From positions 1 through 59,965 of the forward strand of contig JAUVIR010000008.1 in the NCBI GenBank assembly GCA_030592645.1: a DNA stretch of 59,965 nucleotides. Reading direction: 5' to 3'. Both the position numbers and the translations under genes were made by a program. Positions 36,510 to 44,752 of the stretch are shown piece after piece (position 1 is the first letter of the stretch; each line of letters starts with the position of its first letter). The DNA comes from Candidatus Fermentibacterota bacterium. Lineage in GTDB: Bacteria > Fermentibacterota > Fermentibacteria > Fermentibacterales > JCC-6. Under the pieces are notes generated by a model. That model had not been told where the DNA came from. It made no database searches and was given only the letters and a program-made list of their open reading frames with translations.

Positions 36510-37183
36510 GAATTTACGCCTCTGTATTCCGGTATATGTCGGAATGGGCTTTACGCAGGCAGCTTTTTATCTGGATTCTGCTGGCCGCTCCCTTAATTGC
36601 ATGGATCCTCCCGGGACAGACTTCTGTTCCGTTTCTGCCCCTGGTGATATCCTGCATTACATACTGCGGGCCAGCCGCATTCATCGCGGGATGGCGCTGC
36701 TCGAGTGCAAGAAGTAACCTTGCGGATATCCTGTTCAGCACAAAAGCCGGGAAATACTCGCTGATACTTCCGGAGATTCTGCTCCCCGTGCTCGCCGGTG
36801 TGCTTCCCGCGCTTGGTCTGGCGATCCTCTGGACAGCAGGCAGAGGCGGTTTCCCCTGGCAGTTATGGGTAGTTATTCCCTTCGCTTCTCTGACCGCTGT
36901 TTCAATAACGATTCTTCTGGAGAAGTACCTGCATCAGACGGGATATATGCTCAATCTTCTGGCTTTCATGGCTCAGGCATCCACCGCATCATGGGTCCTC
37001 TCCCCTGTTTTCCAGCTCATGATACCTCAAGGATATGTTCTGTGGACTCTGAGATGGATCGATGGCAGCGGGGCAGCTTACCACGGAGATATGTATGTTT
37101 TCGCAGCGGTAATTCAGGGAATCGGATTGATACTACTCACGGTTAAAGTGCTCTCAGATTCAGGAATGAACCGTTCAGCGTAA
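36485..37183 (+). CDS. ABC-2-like membrane permease
   Basis: 232 residues from TTG 36485, where GGAGAGG lies about 11 bases upstream inside the preceding gene; ATG 36536 is an alternative. About six membrane helices (for example FIWILLAAPLIAWILPG, SLILPEILLPVLAGVLPALG, AAVIQGIGLILLTVKVLS). Size and topology fit a half-size ABC-2 type export permease. It is coupled by overlap to the pseudo-ATPase. A diverged copy of its last 18 codons is found at 40891-40946. Confidence 0.6.
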   Translation: MRRRPGYLRIYASVFRYMSEWALRRQLFIWILLAAPLIAWILPGQTSVPFLPLVISCITYCGPAAFIAGWRCSSARSNLADILFSTKAGKYSLILPEILLPVLAGVLPALGLAILWTAGRGGFPWQLWVVIPFASLTAVSITILLEKYLHQTGYMLNLLAFMAQASTASWVLSPVFQLMIPQGYVLWTLRWIDGSGAAYHGDMYVFAAVIQGIGLILLTVKVLSDSGMNRSA

Positions 37184-37198
37184 TCTCGGGATTTCCAT
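37128..37198 (+). repeat. Junction repeat, left copy
   Basis: 71 bases covering the last 18 codons and stop of the permease plus 15 bases. They align without gaps to 40891-40961 at 54 of 71 positions, including a perfect 15-base core (37143-37157). The two copies bracket the 3.7-kb block of three accessory genes. Confidence 0.8.
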
Positions 37199-37223
37199 TA
37201 ACCTTTGATCAAAAGCAATTGAT

Positions 37224-37252
37224 TTGACCAATTGTGATGATTTCATGATAAT
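37224..37252 (+). promoter_or_regulatory. Predicted promoter, possibly giving a leaderless mRNA
   Basis: TTGACC at 37224-37229 and GATAAT at 37247-37252 are separated by 17 bases. The ATG of the next gene is at 37262, only 10 bases after the -10, and has no ribosome site. Transcription would start within a base or two of the start codon. Confidence 0.5.
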
Positions 37253-37261
37253 TAACTTACT

Positions 37262-38773
37262 ATGCTTAAACTGATATTGTATCTGAGTTTCTCTGGAACA
37301 ACCATAATAACAACCACTCCTAATGGTTCGTTTGACTATCTGGAGTATGATAATTATGCGCATGTTGTTGAGGGTGAGTTTATCACTGAGAGCGCTGATT
37401 CTGTCTACTTAAGAGTCACTGAAGTCTGGACAGGGTCATCCGAAACTGGTGATGAACTGACACTCTTCATTTGGTCCAGTACATTCCTTGAGCAGGGAGA
37501 GAAGGCTCTTTTCATAGCAGATAGCACTGGAATACTTCAGTGCTTAGGTCATGCAAGAGAAGGCTTCTATATCTTGATTGGAAACACTTCTCCGAACATC
37601 CTTACGGTGGATGATCTGGAATTGCTATCCCGGGGAGATGAACCGGAGTTCAATAAGCATGAATCTCAAATCACTGTTCGATTTCCGCTTTCCTCAGAAG
37701 TGATCGATATCACGGTTGCTCCAACGGAGAACGGTAGACGAACTATTTCAAATTACTTACCCTGGAATGATCTGGATCCATTTGGAAACATCTGTTCAGG
37801 CTACACTAATATGACGGAATTCGGCATGATCCCATCTGAAGATGATCTCTATCAGGGAGTTCAGTTGGGTATTTTCGCTGGTGATGTCAGAAAGTACTCT
37901 GGTGGTACCTATTTCATTGATCTCTGGCCGAAGTACCCCTGCTTTGCATCCATACAGAATATGGATGATTTCCATGAATACGGCTCAATTCCCGTCTATA
38001 TGTTCAGGATCGAGATGGAGAATGAAGATTACTGGTCCATAGGTTTGCCAGATGAAGCTATCATGGTTAGTGCTGGCAGGGATTTCTACCTGAGAGGCCG
38101 GCAAAGATGGGCTTCAGAGGATACTAGAAGATACTTGGAAAATTTCGATCTTTTCTTCAGAACATTCGCTTCAGGTGGTTCCGGTTATTCAAGCAGAGGT
38201 ACTATACTCAGGATTGACGACATGGACCGCGAATTGAACCGTCCTCTCCTTGCTACCATGTTGAAAGTACTTAAGGATCGACCGATCTCTGGAACTCTGT
38301 ATTTTGTTGAGTCAGATGATTCTGAACCAGAGCTATATTCCGACTGCACCATAAGCCTATATACACCAACTTTCGAGATTGCAGCAACTTGCGATACTAC
38401 TACTATGGATGCATTGATTAACGATGTTACTCTATCGTTCAATGATACTGGCAGTGCCATCTTGGAATATGACGGCAGAACTTTTCCTCAAATACACATG
38501 AATCTGGGCTTCCCATGGTCCGGCGTTCACCCTCCAATAAGACAATACACCTATGCCGTGTTTGATTATCCTGGAGATGGGGATTATTACCTTCTTCTCC
38601 ATTTTTCAAGTGTTCGTCAGAGTACATACATTGATGGTGCAGATGATATGCTGATATCGGCACTCATTCATTATTGGATAAAAGATGGCATAATTGAGGG
38701 TAAGATCTACAAGTTAGACAGTACTAGTTTTGAAATAGGACACGTCGGAACTTTCTCAATGTCAAAGATTTAA
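37262..38773 (+). CDS. Hypothetical exported protein of accessory block
   Basis: 503 residues. A short hydrophobic N-terminus (LKLILYLSFSGTTIITT) may be a weak signal peptide. The first 130 residues (AHVVEGEFITESADSVYLRVTEVW, then GEKALFIAD) have the pattern of small beta-barrel NTF2/TIMP-like exported domains, but no family was recognised. The rest is beta-rich and acidic with no catalytic motif seen. No sorting tail. Codon use is richer in A+T than in flanking genes. It is convergent with the VCBS gene, whose stop is adjacent. Confidence 0.65.
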   Translation: MLKLILYLSFSGTTIITTTPNGSFDYLEYDNYAHVVEGEFITESADSVYLRVTEVWTGSSETGDELTLFIWSSTFLEQGEKALFIADSTGILQCLGHAREGFYILIGNTSPNILTVDDLELLSRGDEPEFNKHESQITVRFPLSSEVIDITVAPTENGRRTISNYLPWNDLDPFGNICSGYTNMTEFGMIPSEDDLYQGVQLGIFAGDVRKYSGGTYFIDLWPKYPCFASIQNMDDFHEYGSIPVYMFRIEMENEDYWSIGLPDEAIMVSAGRDFYLRGRQRWASEDTRRYLENFDLFFRTFASGGSGYSSRGTILRIDDMDRELNRPLLATMLKVLKDRPISGTLYFVESDDSEPELYSDCTISLYTPTFEIAATCDTTTMDALINDVTLSFNDTGSAILEYDGRTFPQIHMNLGFPWSGVHPPIRQYTYAVFDYPGDGDYYLLLHFSSVRQSTYIDGADDMLISALIHYWIKDGIIEGKIYKLDSTSFEIGHVGTFSMSKI

Positions 38774-40402
38774 TTACTCCCAGGTTACTGTTACGCTGTT
38801 CAATACTGGCGTTAGATCCGGATTGTCGGATTCCAGGACCACCTTGTACTGAAAAGTCCCGGAACTCGATTCTCTATAGTCCAGCAGACTGCCCGGTTCG
38901 ATCATAGGACCGTACCAATCCATTGAATCCATATTATCGAATCGAACATAAAATGAAATAGATGTGCCCTCAGGCTCTTCAGAAGACCAGGCTATATCCT
39001 GCCAGATAGTAGATTCGTCAGCTAGAAGAACCTCCGAGAGAAGTCCTCCTGTTCTATCGCTGCTGAAATGATCTATGAACCAGATGTTATAATCGGATAT
39101 ATAGATTAACTCCTCAGTACCGTTTCCATCAACATCGGCGCAAACAAGATTCGTCAATGATTCATCAAAGACGATTAAACGCCGTTCAAACCCAGCATTC
39201 TGATCGTACGCCAACATGAACTGTTCTGATCCTGCAGTCTTATAGTTGTGTAATATCCAAGATCCGCCATCTGCAATCTTCTCAAAACAGTATCTTTCCG
39301 TGCAGATATCCTGATCTCCGTCATTGTCAATATCACCAGAGCATACAGGAGCGTATATCGTACTGGATACTTGTTCATTCAGTAACAATGTATCCGCAAC
39401 CCAACGGGATCCTTGATACTCAAACAATACAAATCCATCTCTTGAATATCGATGCTGTCTAGAATCAATAAGAACGAGTAAACTGGGAAATGTGCTTTCA
39501 ACATCTGATATAGTTGATGCAGGTAGCAGAAGTACTAGTCCTATTCTGTCAATCGTGACTCTTGAAGATATATATAATCGGGATTGCGTGTATTCATTCT
39601 CTTCGAACCGGTGGACTCTTAATTCATGAGGCCAATGAGAAGTCACTATATACATCTCCTTGGATCCATCACCATCGTAATCATCAACCACCATAGATAA
39701 AAGAGAGAAAATAGAATTTTCATCTCTATCAATAATATGCTTCACCCACTCCGAATCATCTGTACCGGGATTTTCCCACCACGCAGTGTCAGTTGAAGTG
39801 CGATTTCTGCCAATGATGTCTTCCAATCCGTCTCCATTGAGATCAAAACAGACTAAATTGCTTCCGATATAGAAGTGCTTATCGATGTTCCTGGTAACCC
39901 AGACATCCTCCTCTATCTGAAAGGAAATGCACAATCCATCCTCATCCGATATCACAGCAAGGTCTCGAAGACCATTGTCATCGAAATCAGATACAGCTAA
40001 AATTCTTGGTTTGTAGAATGGGTCCTGAATATTGTGATACAGCCAGCTGGAGTTATCACTCACATTCTCCAACCATCCAATTCTATTATCTATTTTCTGC
40101 AGTAGAAATAGATCAATATCTCCATCTGAATCAACATCGGTCGGTATAAAACTGGTTATCCTGAAATCCTGCTCAAAACTTATGGGTTCTCTCACAAATC
40201 CGCTGGTCAGTACCAGGGAACCGGGAAGGCTAAAACAGTCTATTCCCCATGCTGAATGGAACCTGTCATACCATTCAAACGTACCTCTTAGTTCCCTCTC
40301 CCCTCCTTCCCATGTTGTCTGTGTTGCACAACAACTCAAGCTAGTATCCTGAGCAATGCATGGTTTGAGAACACCAACAATAAGAACGAGCGATGCTTTC
40401 AT
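38774..40402 (-). CDS. Exported VCBS-repeat protein of accessory block
   Basis: About 542 residues from ATG 40402 (signal KASLVLIVGVLKPCIAQ). Upstream in-frame starts would overlap the previous gene and lack a signal peptide. The body has FG-GAP/VCBS repeats: DVDSDGDIDLFLL, DFDDNGLRDLAVI, DLNGDGLEDIIG, DYDGDGSKEMYIV, DIDNDGDQDICT and DVDGNGTEELIYI. These form a calcium-binding beta-propeller, followed by a C-terminal beta domain (DLTPVLNSVTVTWE). There is no sorting tail, unlike the VCBS protein at 274-1677. Function unknown; probably binds a surface or polymer. Confidence 0.75.
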   Translation of the reverse strand: MKASLVLIVGVLKPCIAQDTSLSCCATQTTWEGGERELRGTFEWYDRFHSAWGIDCFSLPGSLVLTSGFVREPISFEQDFRITSFIPTDVDSDGDIDLFLLQKIDNRIGWLENVSDNSSWLYHNIQDPFYKPRILAVSDFDDNGLRDLAVISDEDGLCISFQIEEDVWVTRNIDKHFYIGSNLVCFDLNGDGLEDIIGRNRTSTDTAWWENPGTDDSEWVKHIIDRDENSIFSLLSMVVDDYDGDGSKEMYIVTSHWPHELRVHRFEENEYTQSRLYISSRVTIDRIGLVLLLPASTISDVESTFPSLLVLIDSRQHRYSRDGFVLFEYQGSRWVADTLLLNEQVSSTIYAPVCSGDIDNDGDQDICTERYCFEKIADGGSWILHNYKTAGSEQFMLAYDQNAGFERRLIVFDESLTNLVCADVDGNGTEELIYISDYNIWFIDHFSSDRTGGLLSEVLLADESTIWQDIAWSSEEPEGTSISFYVRFDNMDSMDWYGPMIEPGSLLDYRESSSGTFQYKVVLESDNPDLTPVLNSVTVTWE

Positions 40403-40433
40403 TGCATAAAGCGATGTTAACGGGAATGTCGAG

Positions 40434-40781
40434 TTATATCTCGATGAGGATCGGTATTTCTTCACTATATCCACTCCTGAGTTTAAACTCCACAACCACC
40501 CTTGAAGCACTTGTTACAATCACATCGATACTGATTCTTTGCATACCAACCATCAATGCCTGAAGAGAATAGAAACCCGGAGGAATCCCAGATATAGTAA
40601 ATTCTCCGTTACAGCCGGTCATAGCTCCCAATGCAGTTCCAACGATCATCACAGTTGCACCTTCGAGGGGATGCCCTCTGTAAGTCGTTACAATGCCACG
40701 TATAGTGCCCGAAGTTAATTCTTCAGAGCTTGAAACAACTGGATTTAGTACAATAGTAAGCAGTAGAATTTTCAATAGCAT
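40434..40781 (-). CDS. Small exported carboxypeptidase-regulatory-like domain protein
   Basis: 115 residues. A signal peptide (LLKILLLTIVLNPVVSSS) is followed by one CarboxypepD_reg-like beta-sandwich: GTIRGIVTTYRGHPLEGATV, then GEFTISGIPPGFYSLQALMVG. This is the N-terminal module of TonB-dependent receptors, but here it stands alone. AGAGGTGAG precedes the ATG. The VCBS gene starts 31 bases downstream, so the two likely form a unit. Confidence 0.75.
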   Translation of the reverse strand: MLLKILLLTIVLNPVVSSSEELTSGTIRGIVTTYRGHPLEGATVMIVGTALGAMTGCNGEFTISGIPPGFYSLQALMVGMQRISIDVIVTSASRVVVEFKLRSGYSEEIPILIEI

Positions 40782-40890
40782 AAAATACTCACCTCTTAGG
40801 ACAATTTAATCAGACCTTCAGAGAGATGCAATAAACAGAATACATAGGTTCAGAATACGGAGCTGGAATGAAATACTCTGAGATAAAATC

Positions 40891-40961
40891 TGATACTCCT
40901 CGCACTTAAAGTGCTCTCAGCGACGGTAATGAAACATTCAGATTAACTTCGGGAAATCCAT
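40891..40961 (+). pseudogene. Junction repeat, right copy: relic of the permease 3' end
   Basis: Read in the frame of the permease, this segment gives LILLALKVLSATVMKHSD and a stop at 40944-40946. The permease ends LILLTVKVLSDSGMNRSA and a stop. Upstream the frame is broken by a stop, so only the 3' end remains. Its stop overlaps the stop of the glycosylase gene on the other strand. The rest of the 40782-40942 gap has no gene. Confidence 0.7.
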
Positions 40962-41566
40962 CTGGAGCCATTGAGCACAAACCTTCTTTTCAAGTCGAAT
41001 CCACTGGTGATGCCGATGCGCTTTGTGACTGCTATATCAGGTCTGCTGCCCTCAGTCCGAACCAGTACCTGAATCTCCCCGTCTTCCAGCGAGATACCAT
41101 TGTGGTTTCTGTCTATTCCGAACGCCTCGGAGAGTTTACCAGGACCACTGCACAGATTCATGAGTTTTTCCGTTCTGCGGTTCGCAATCATAAGTTCAAT
41201 TCCTTCAAACGGTTGGGCGGCACGGATCAGAACGGCTTCTCCACTTCCTGGTATTCCGGATGTAACATTGAAGCAGTTGTGAACACCGTAGATCAGATAT
41301 ACGTAAGCCAGCCCCCCTCTCTCGAACATGAGCCGATTTCTGGGGGTTCTGCCGCGGAAGGAATGGCTTGCCGGATCATCCTGGGTGTAAGCCTCGGTTT
41401 CAACAATTATCCCGGATATGAATCCGCCGCCAACCTTCCTTCTCAACAGACAATCGATAAGATCAGGGGCCAGTACTACAGCATCCCTGCTGAAGAATCC
41501 GGCGGGCGGCGTTGTGTAATTCTCCAGAATCCTCCTCCTGTTTCCAAAAGAGATAATAACGTACAT
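40943..41566 (-). CDS. DNA-3-methyladenine glycosylase (AAG/Mpg family)
   Basis: 207 residues from ATG 41566. The AAG fold signatures are GIIVETEAYTQDDPASHSFRG (catalytic Glu in the ETEAY motif), YVYLIYGVHNCFNV and LCSGPGKLSEAFGI. It removes alkylated purines in base excision repair. The ATG at 41566 overlaps a TATAAT on the same strand, and AGGAGG appears 30 bases downstream. Translation may therefore begin near 41527 (CTG), giving about 194 residues starting ENYTTPPAGFF. Divergent from the HIT gene. Confidence 0.92.
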   Translation of the reverse strand: MYVIISFGNRRRILENYTTPPAGFFSRDAVVLAPDLIDCLLRRKVGGGFISGIIVETEAYTQDDPASHSFRGRTPRNRLMFERGGLAYVYLIYGVHNCFNVTSGIPGSGEAVLIRAAQPFEGIELMIANRRTEKLMNLCSGPGKLSEAFGIDRNHNGISLEDGEIQVLVRTEGSRPDIAVTKRIGITSGFDLKRRFVLNGSRWISRS

Positions 41567-41600
41567 TATAGTTAGAGATTAAACAGGCAAGGAGGATGAA

Positions 41601-41978
41601 ATGAGTGACTGTCCATTCTGTAATCCCGATGAAGACAGAATCATCTGGAGAGATGAGAATGTGTACGTTATTCGCGACCTTTACCCGGTATCCCCGTCCC
41701 ATTCGCTGATTATTCCCTTCAGACATTTCGCAAGTGTATTCGATGCCACCGAAGAGGAGCTGACCTCCATGTCCCGCGCGCTCAGTTTCAGAAAGAAACA
41801 GCTCGAGCAGTCCCTTGCAGCGGATGGTTACAATATCGGAGTGAATGAGGGAAAATCTGCAGGGCAGACGATACCTCATGTTCATATACACCTTATACCG
41901 AGATTTGAACGGGACGTTGATGATCCAAGGGGGGGAATAAGGGGAGTTATTCCAGAGAAGAAAACATATCCCAACTAA
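41601..41978 (+). CDS. HIT family hydrolase
   Basis: 125 residues. CPFCNPDEDRIIWRDENVYV is the usual HIT N-terminus with a CxxC pair. HVHIHLIPRFERD gives the histidine triad with the catalytic His. It belongs to the Hint/Fhit-like nucleotide hydrolase group; the natural substrate is not known. ATG 41601 follows AAGGAGG. The promoter lies in the short divergent region shared with the glycosylase gene. Confidence 0.9.
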   Translation: MSDCPFCNPDEDRIIWRDENVYVIRDLYPVSPSHSLIIPFRHFASVFDATEEELTSMSRALSFRKKQLEQSLAADGYNIGVNEGKSAGQTIPHVHIHLIPRFERDVDDPRGGIRGVIPEKKTYPN

Positions 41979-42091
41979 ACCCATCACCGAGCATTGCGGA
42001 TCCTCTTCTTACCTGCCGGATGAGCTGTGGTTCCGCTTCCACCCCGCCCCTGTGAAACAGCGATGGTTCGTGGGTTTTGAAGCTTAAGTCT

Positions 42092-42844
42092 ATGAAGAGG
42101 ATGTTGATGAGAAATAAGAGATCATTCGAAGAAACACTGAAGTGTATTCAAGCGCCGATGGTTCTCGATGTCGCAACGGGAAACGGTAACTTCGCAGATC
42201 ATCTGAGAACAGAGTATGAGGGTATCGGCACCATCACAGGCATCGATGTAAGCCCGAATGGATTGGAAAGATCAAGGAAAGCACTGGAAAAGATCGATGA
42301 CATGCTCACTGTATGCATGGACTCTTCGGAACTGGCATTTCCCGCGGGGAGTTTCGATATGGTCTGCATTTCCAATTCCCTTCATCACATGGCAAGGCTG
42401 GATGATGCTCTTGCGGAGATGATGCGAGTACTCAGACCCGGTGGATATTTCCTTGTACGCGAAATGTACAGTGATAATCAGACCGAAGCACAGATGATGC
42501 ATGTTCTGATGCATGAGTGGTGGGCAACTATCGACACGCTGAATGGAATACCCCATTTCAGTACTTTTCCCAGGAAGGAAATCCTTCTTGTATGTGGAGG
42601 GCTTGATCTTGAAGAGATGATCGTCGCTGATTACTCATTCCTTGAGAGTGATCCTTTGGACAGAGAAGTAATAGACCGCATAAACGGCGCCATAGATACC
42701 TATATCGCAAGGATAGAAGATCCCCAGAGTAATTCAGAACTGGCCCGGAGGGGCGAACAGCTGAGAAATAGACTTCACAATGTCGGCTTTCACAGGGCCA
42801 CTTCCCTTGCGCTTCTTGGCATGAAACCATCGAGCGCTATATAA
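42092..42844 (+). CDS. Class I SAM-dependent methyltransferase
   Basis: About 250 residues. The SAM motifs are VLDVATGNGNFADHL (motif I), GIDVSPNGLERSRKAL, FDMVCISNSLHHMARLDDAL and LRPGGYFLVREM. It belongs to the UbiE/Methyltransf_11 type; the acceptor is not identifiable. The start is uncertain: TTG 42077, ATG 42092 or ATG 42107. The last has an AAGAGG at suitable distance. Bases 41979-42091 hold no other gene. Confidence 0.85.
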   Translation: MKRMLMRNKRSFEETLKCIQAPMVLDVATGNGNFADHLRTEYEGIGTITGIDVSPNGLERSRKALEKIDDMLTVCMDSSELAFPAGSFDMVCISNSLHHMARLDDALAEMMRVLRPGGYFLVREMYSDNQTEAQMMHVLMHEWWATIDTLNGIPHFSTFPRKEILLVCGGLDLEEMIVADYSFLESDPLDREVIDRINGAIDTYIARIEDPQSNSELARRGEQLRNRLHNVGFHRATSLALLGMKPSSAI

Positions 42845-42950
42845 TTCACGGGAACTGATTCTACACAGAATGTATTGTTTATTAATAAGTTATAGGCTAC
42901 TCGGAGTTACTGTATTTTTATATTTAAAACAATTAACTGAAAGGTGAACC

Positions 42951-44696
42951 ATGAAACTGTTACTGACCCTTTTTCTTATAACCGGACTGGCCCTTTCCGG
43001 AACCATCTCCCCCCGGCTTTCAGAGGAGATGAGTACTTCTGCAGACACGGAGCTGTTCAGTGTATTGATCAAACCTGTTGGCTCTGTAGATACGGAATAC
43101 ATAGCCATGGCCACTGTAGGAATGACCAGGGACGAAAGACGCGCATTTGCAGCAGGAGTAATGAAAGACCGGGCCGCGGAAGCCCAGGCGGGTATTCTTG
43201 CGCAGCTTTCAGTTTATGGCGATGAATCCGTTTCGGATGTCCATCCGTTCTGGATCGTTAATGCAATAGTTGTTTCACTTTCGGCAGAGGTTATTGAACA
43301 GATAGCCATCAGAGACGACGTTCTTTTCATCAGGATGATGAACACCGAGAACGCTCTCATTGAACCTGTTGATATTCATCCCTCCACTCATGATGAACTG
43401 GATGCCGTAGCATGGGGTGTATCCCAGATAGGAGCCCCGGATGTCTGGTCTCTTGGATACAACGGCTCCGGTGTGGTGGTCAGTATCGTTGATACCGGCG
43501 TGAATCACGCCCATTGGGATCTGCACAATAACATGTGGCACGACACGGCTGCCGGTTTCCACTACGGATGGGATTTTGAAAACAACGACGGCGACCCGAT
43601 GGATTCAAACGGACACGGAACCCACTGCGCCGGAAGTGTCGCCGGTGACGGTACGGCGGGAACCGAAACGGGTGTTGCACCCGGGGCAACGATAATGGGC
43701 CTGAGAGTGGCCAACTCAACAAGTGCAGAAGCCCAGTTATGGGATGCCTTCCAGTTCAGTATCGACCACGACGCCGATGTAATTTCAACTTCAATGGGCT
43801 GGCTGCAGTCATGGGATCCGGATCGTGTGTCATGGCGCGAATCCGAGGAGAATGTCCTTGCAGCAGGCATCTGCCATTCGGTAGCGGCGGGAAATGAGGC
43901 CGGCAACACTTCCACATACGGTGACATAAGAACACCGGGAGACTGCCCGCCTCCATGGCTCCATCCCGACCAGACCACATCAGGAGGTCTTACGGCTGTT
44001 GTAACCGTCGGCGCAACAGACATCGGAGATAATATCGCCAGTTTCTCCAGCGTCGGTTATTCAACCTGGATGTTCGATGATCCCTGGTTCGATTACAACG
44101 ACACTTCACCTAATATCGGCCTTATCGATCCGGACATCTCCGGACCCGGCGTGGATATTGTCAGCTGTAACCTTACAGTCTCAGGATACACCACCATGAG
44201 CGGAACCTCAATGGCTACTCCTCACCTTGCCGGATGTATGGCGCTGGTAATAAGTGCCAATCCCTCCCTTTCGCCGGCAGTAGTTGACTCCATCCTTGAG
44301 GTAACGGCCCTTGAACTGGGCAGTGCCGGTAAGGATAATGTATTCGGTTCGGGAAGGGTTGATGTGTACGAAGCCGTACTTGCTGCTCTTTCAGTATCGA
44401 TAGAAGAAGGTCTGGGCGAAGAATCCCCTCATCAGCTCCTGATAGCACCCGCTGGACCCAATCCGGCATTTTCTTCCGTACTGTTCGACCTGTACACAGG
44501 CACTTCATCTAATGTGGAAGTATCCGTATACGATGTTGGAGGACGTGTTATTGATGTTATTCACAGCGGAGAGCTTGCAGGCGGAAACCACAGTTTCACC
44601 TGGGGAATTCCGGAAACAATGAGTTGCGGCATCTATTTCCTGAGAGCTGAAACTCTCAATGATACTGCCACTATGAGATTTACCGTATTGAAATAA
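42951..44696 (+). CDS. Secreted subtilisin-like serine protease (S8) with sorting tail
   Basis: 581 residues. A signal peptide and an inhibitor-like propeptide (about 20-130) are followed by an S8 domain with Asp181 (IVDTGVNHAHWDL), His222 (GHGTHCAGSVAG) and Ser420 (SGTSMATPHLAG). The C-terminal sorting tail has GPNPAFSSV, then VYDVGGR, then W, then GIYFLRAE, ending FTVLK. It is exported, and probably autoprocessed. The ATG follows GAAAGGTG. A terminator follows the stop. Confidence 0.92.
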   Translation: MKLLLTLFLITGLALSGTISPRLSEEMSTSADTELFSVLIKPVGSVDTEYIAMATVGMTRDERRAFAAGVMKDRAAEAQAGILAQLSVYGDESVSDVHPFWIVNAIVVSLSAEVIEQIAIRDDVLFIRMMNTENALIEPVDIHPSTHDELDAVAWGVSQIGAPDVWSLGYNGSGVVVSIVDTGVNHAHWDLHNNMWHDTAAGFHYGWDFENNDGDPMDSNGHGTHCAGSVAGDGTAGTETGVAPGATIMGLRVANSTSAEAQLWDAFQFSIDHDADVISTSMGWLQSWDPDRVSWRESEENVLAAGICHSVAAGNEAGNTSTYGDIRTPGDCPPPWLHPDQTTSGGLTAVVTVGATDIGDNIASFSSVGYSTWMFDDPWFDYNDTSPNIGLIDPDISGPGVDIVSCNLTVSGYTTMSGTSMATPHLAGCMALVISANPSLSPAVVDSILEVTALELGSAGKDNVFGSGRVDVYEAVLAALSVSIEEGLGEESPHQLLIAPAGPNPAFSSVLFDLYTGTSSNVEVSVYDVGGRVIDVIHSGELAGGNHSFTWGIPETMSCGIYFLRAETLNDTATMRFTVLK

Positions 44697-44721
44697 CTCA
44701 CGATCAGTTTCTTCGCGAAAG

Positions 44722-44750
44722 AACCCCGTCTCCTGAGGGAGGCGGGGTTT
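44722..44750. terminator. Terminator between the S8 protease and tamB genes
   Basis: AACCCCGTCTCC (44722-44733) pairs with GGAGGCGGGGTT (44738-44749), with one G-T pair, around a 4-base loop. It lies between two convergent genes and could serve both strands. Confidence 0.75.
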
Positions 44751-44752
44751 CG

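Noticed and set aside
37128-40961. Interpretation of the junction repeats as a simple target-site duplication of a transposon
   Set aside because: The copies differ at 17 of 71 positions and no transposase lies between them.
41463-41987. Minus-strand open frame of about 174 codons over the HIT gene
   Set aside because: The HIT protein on the other strand has the full histidine triad and a ribosome site.
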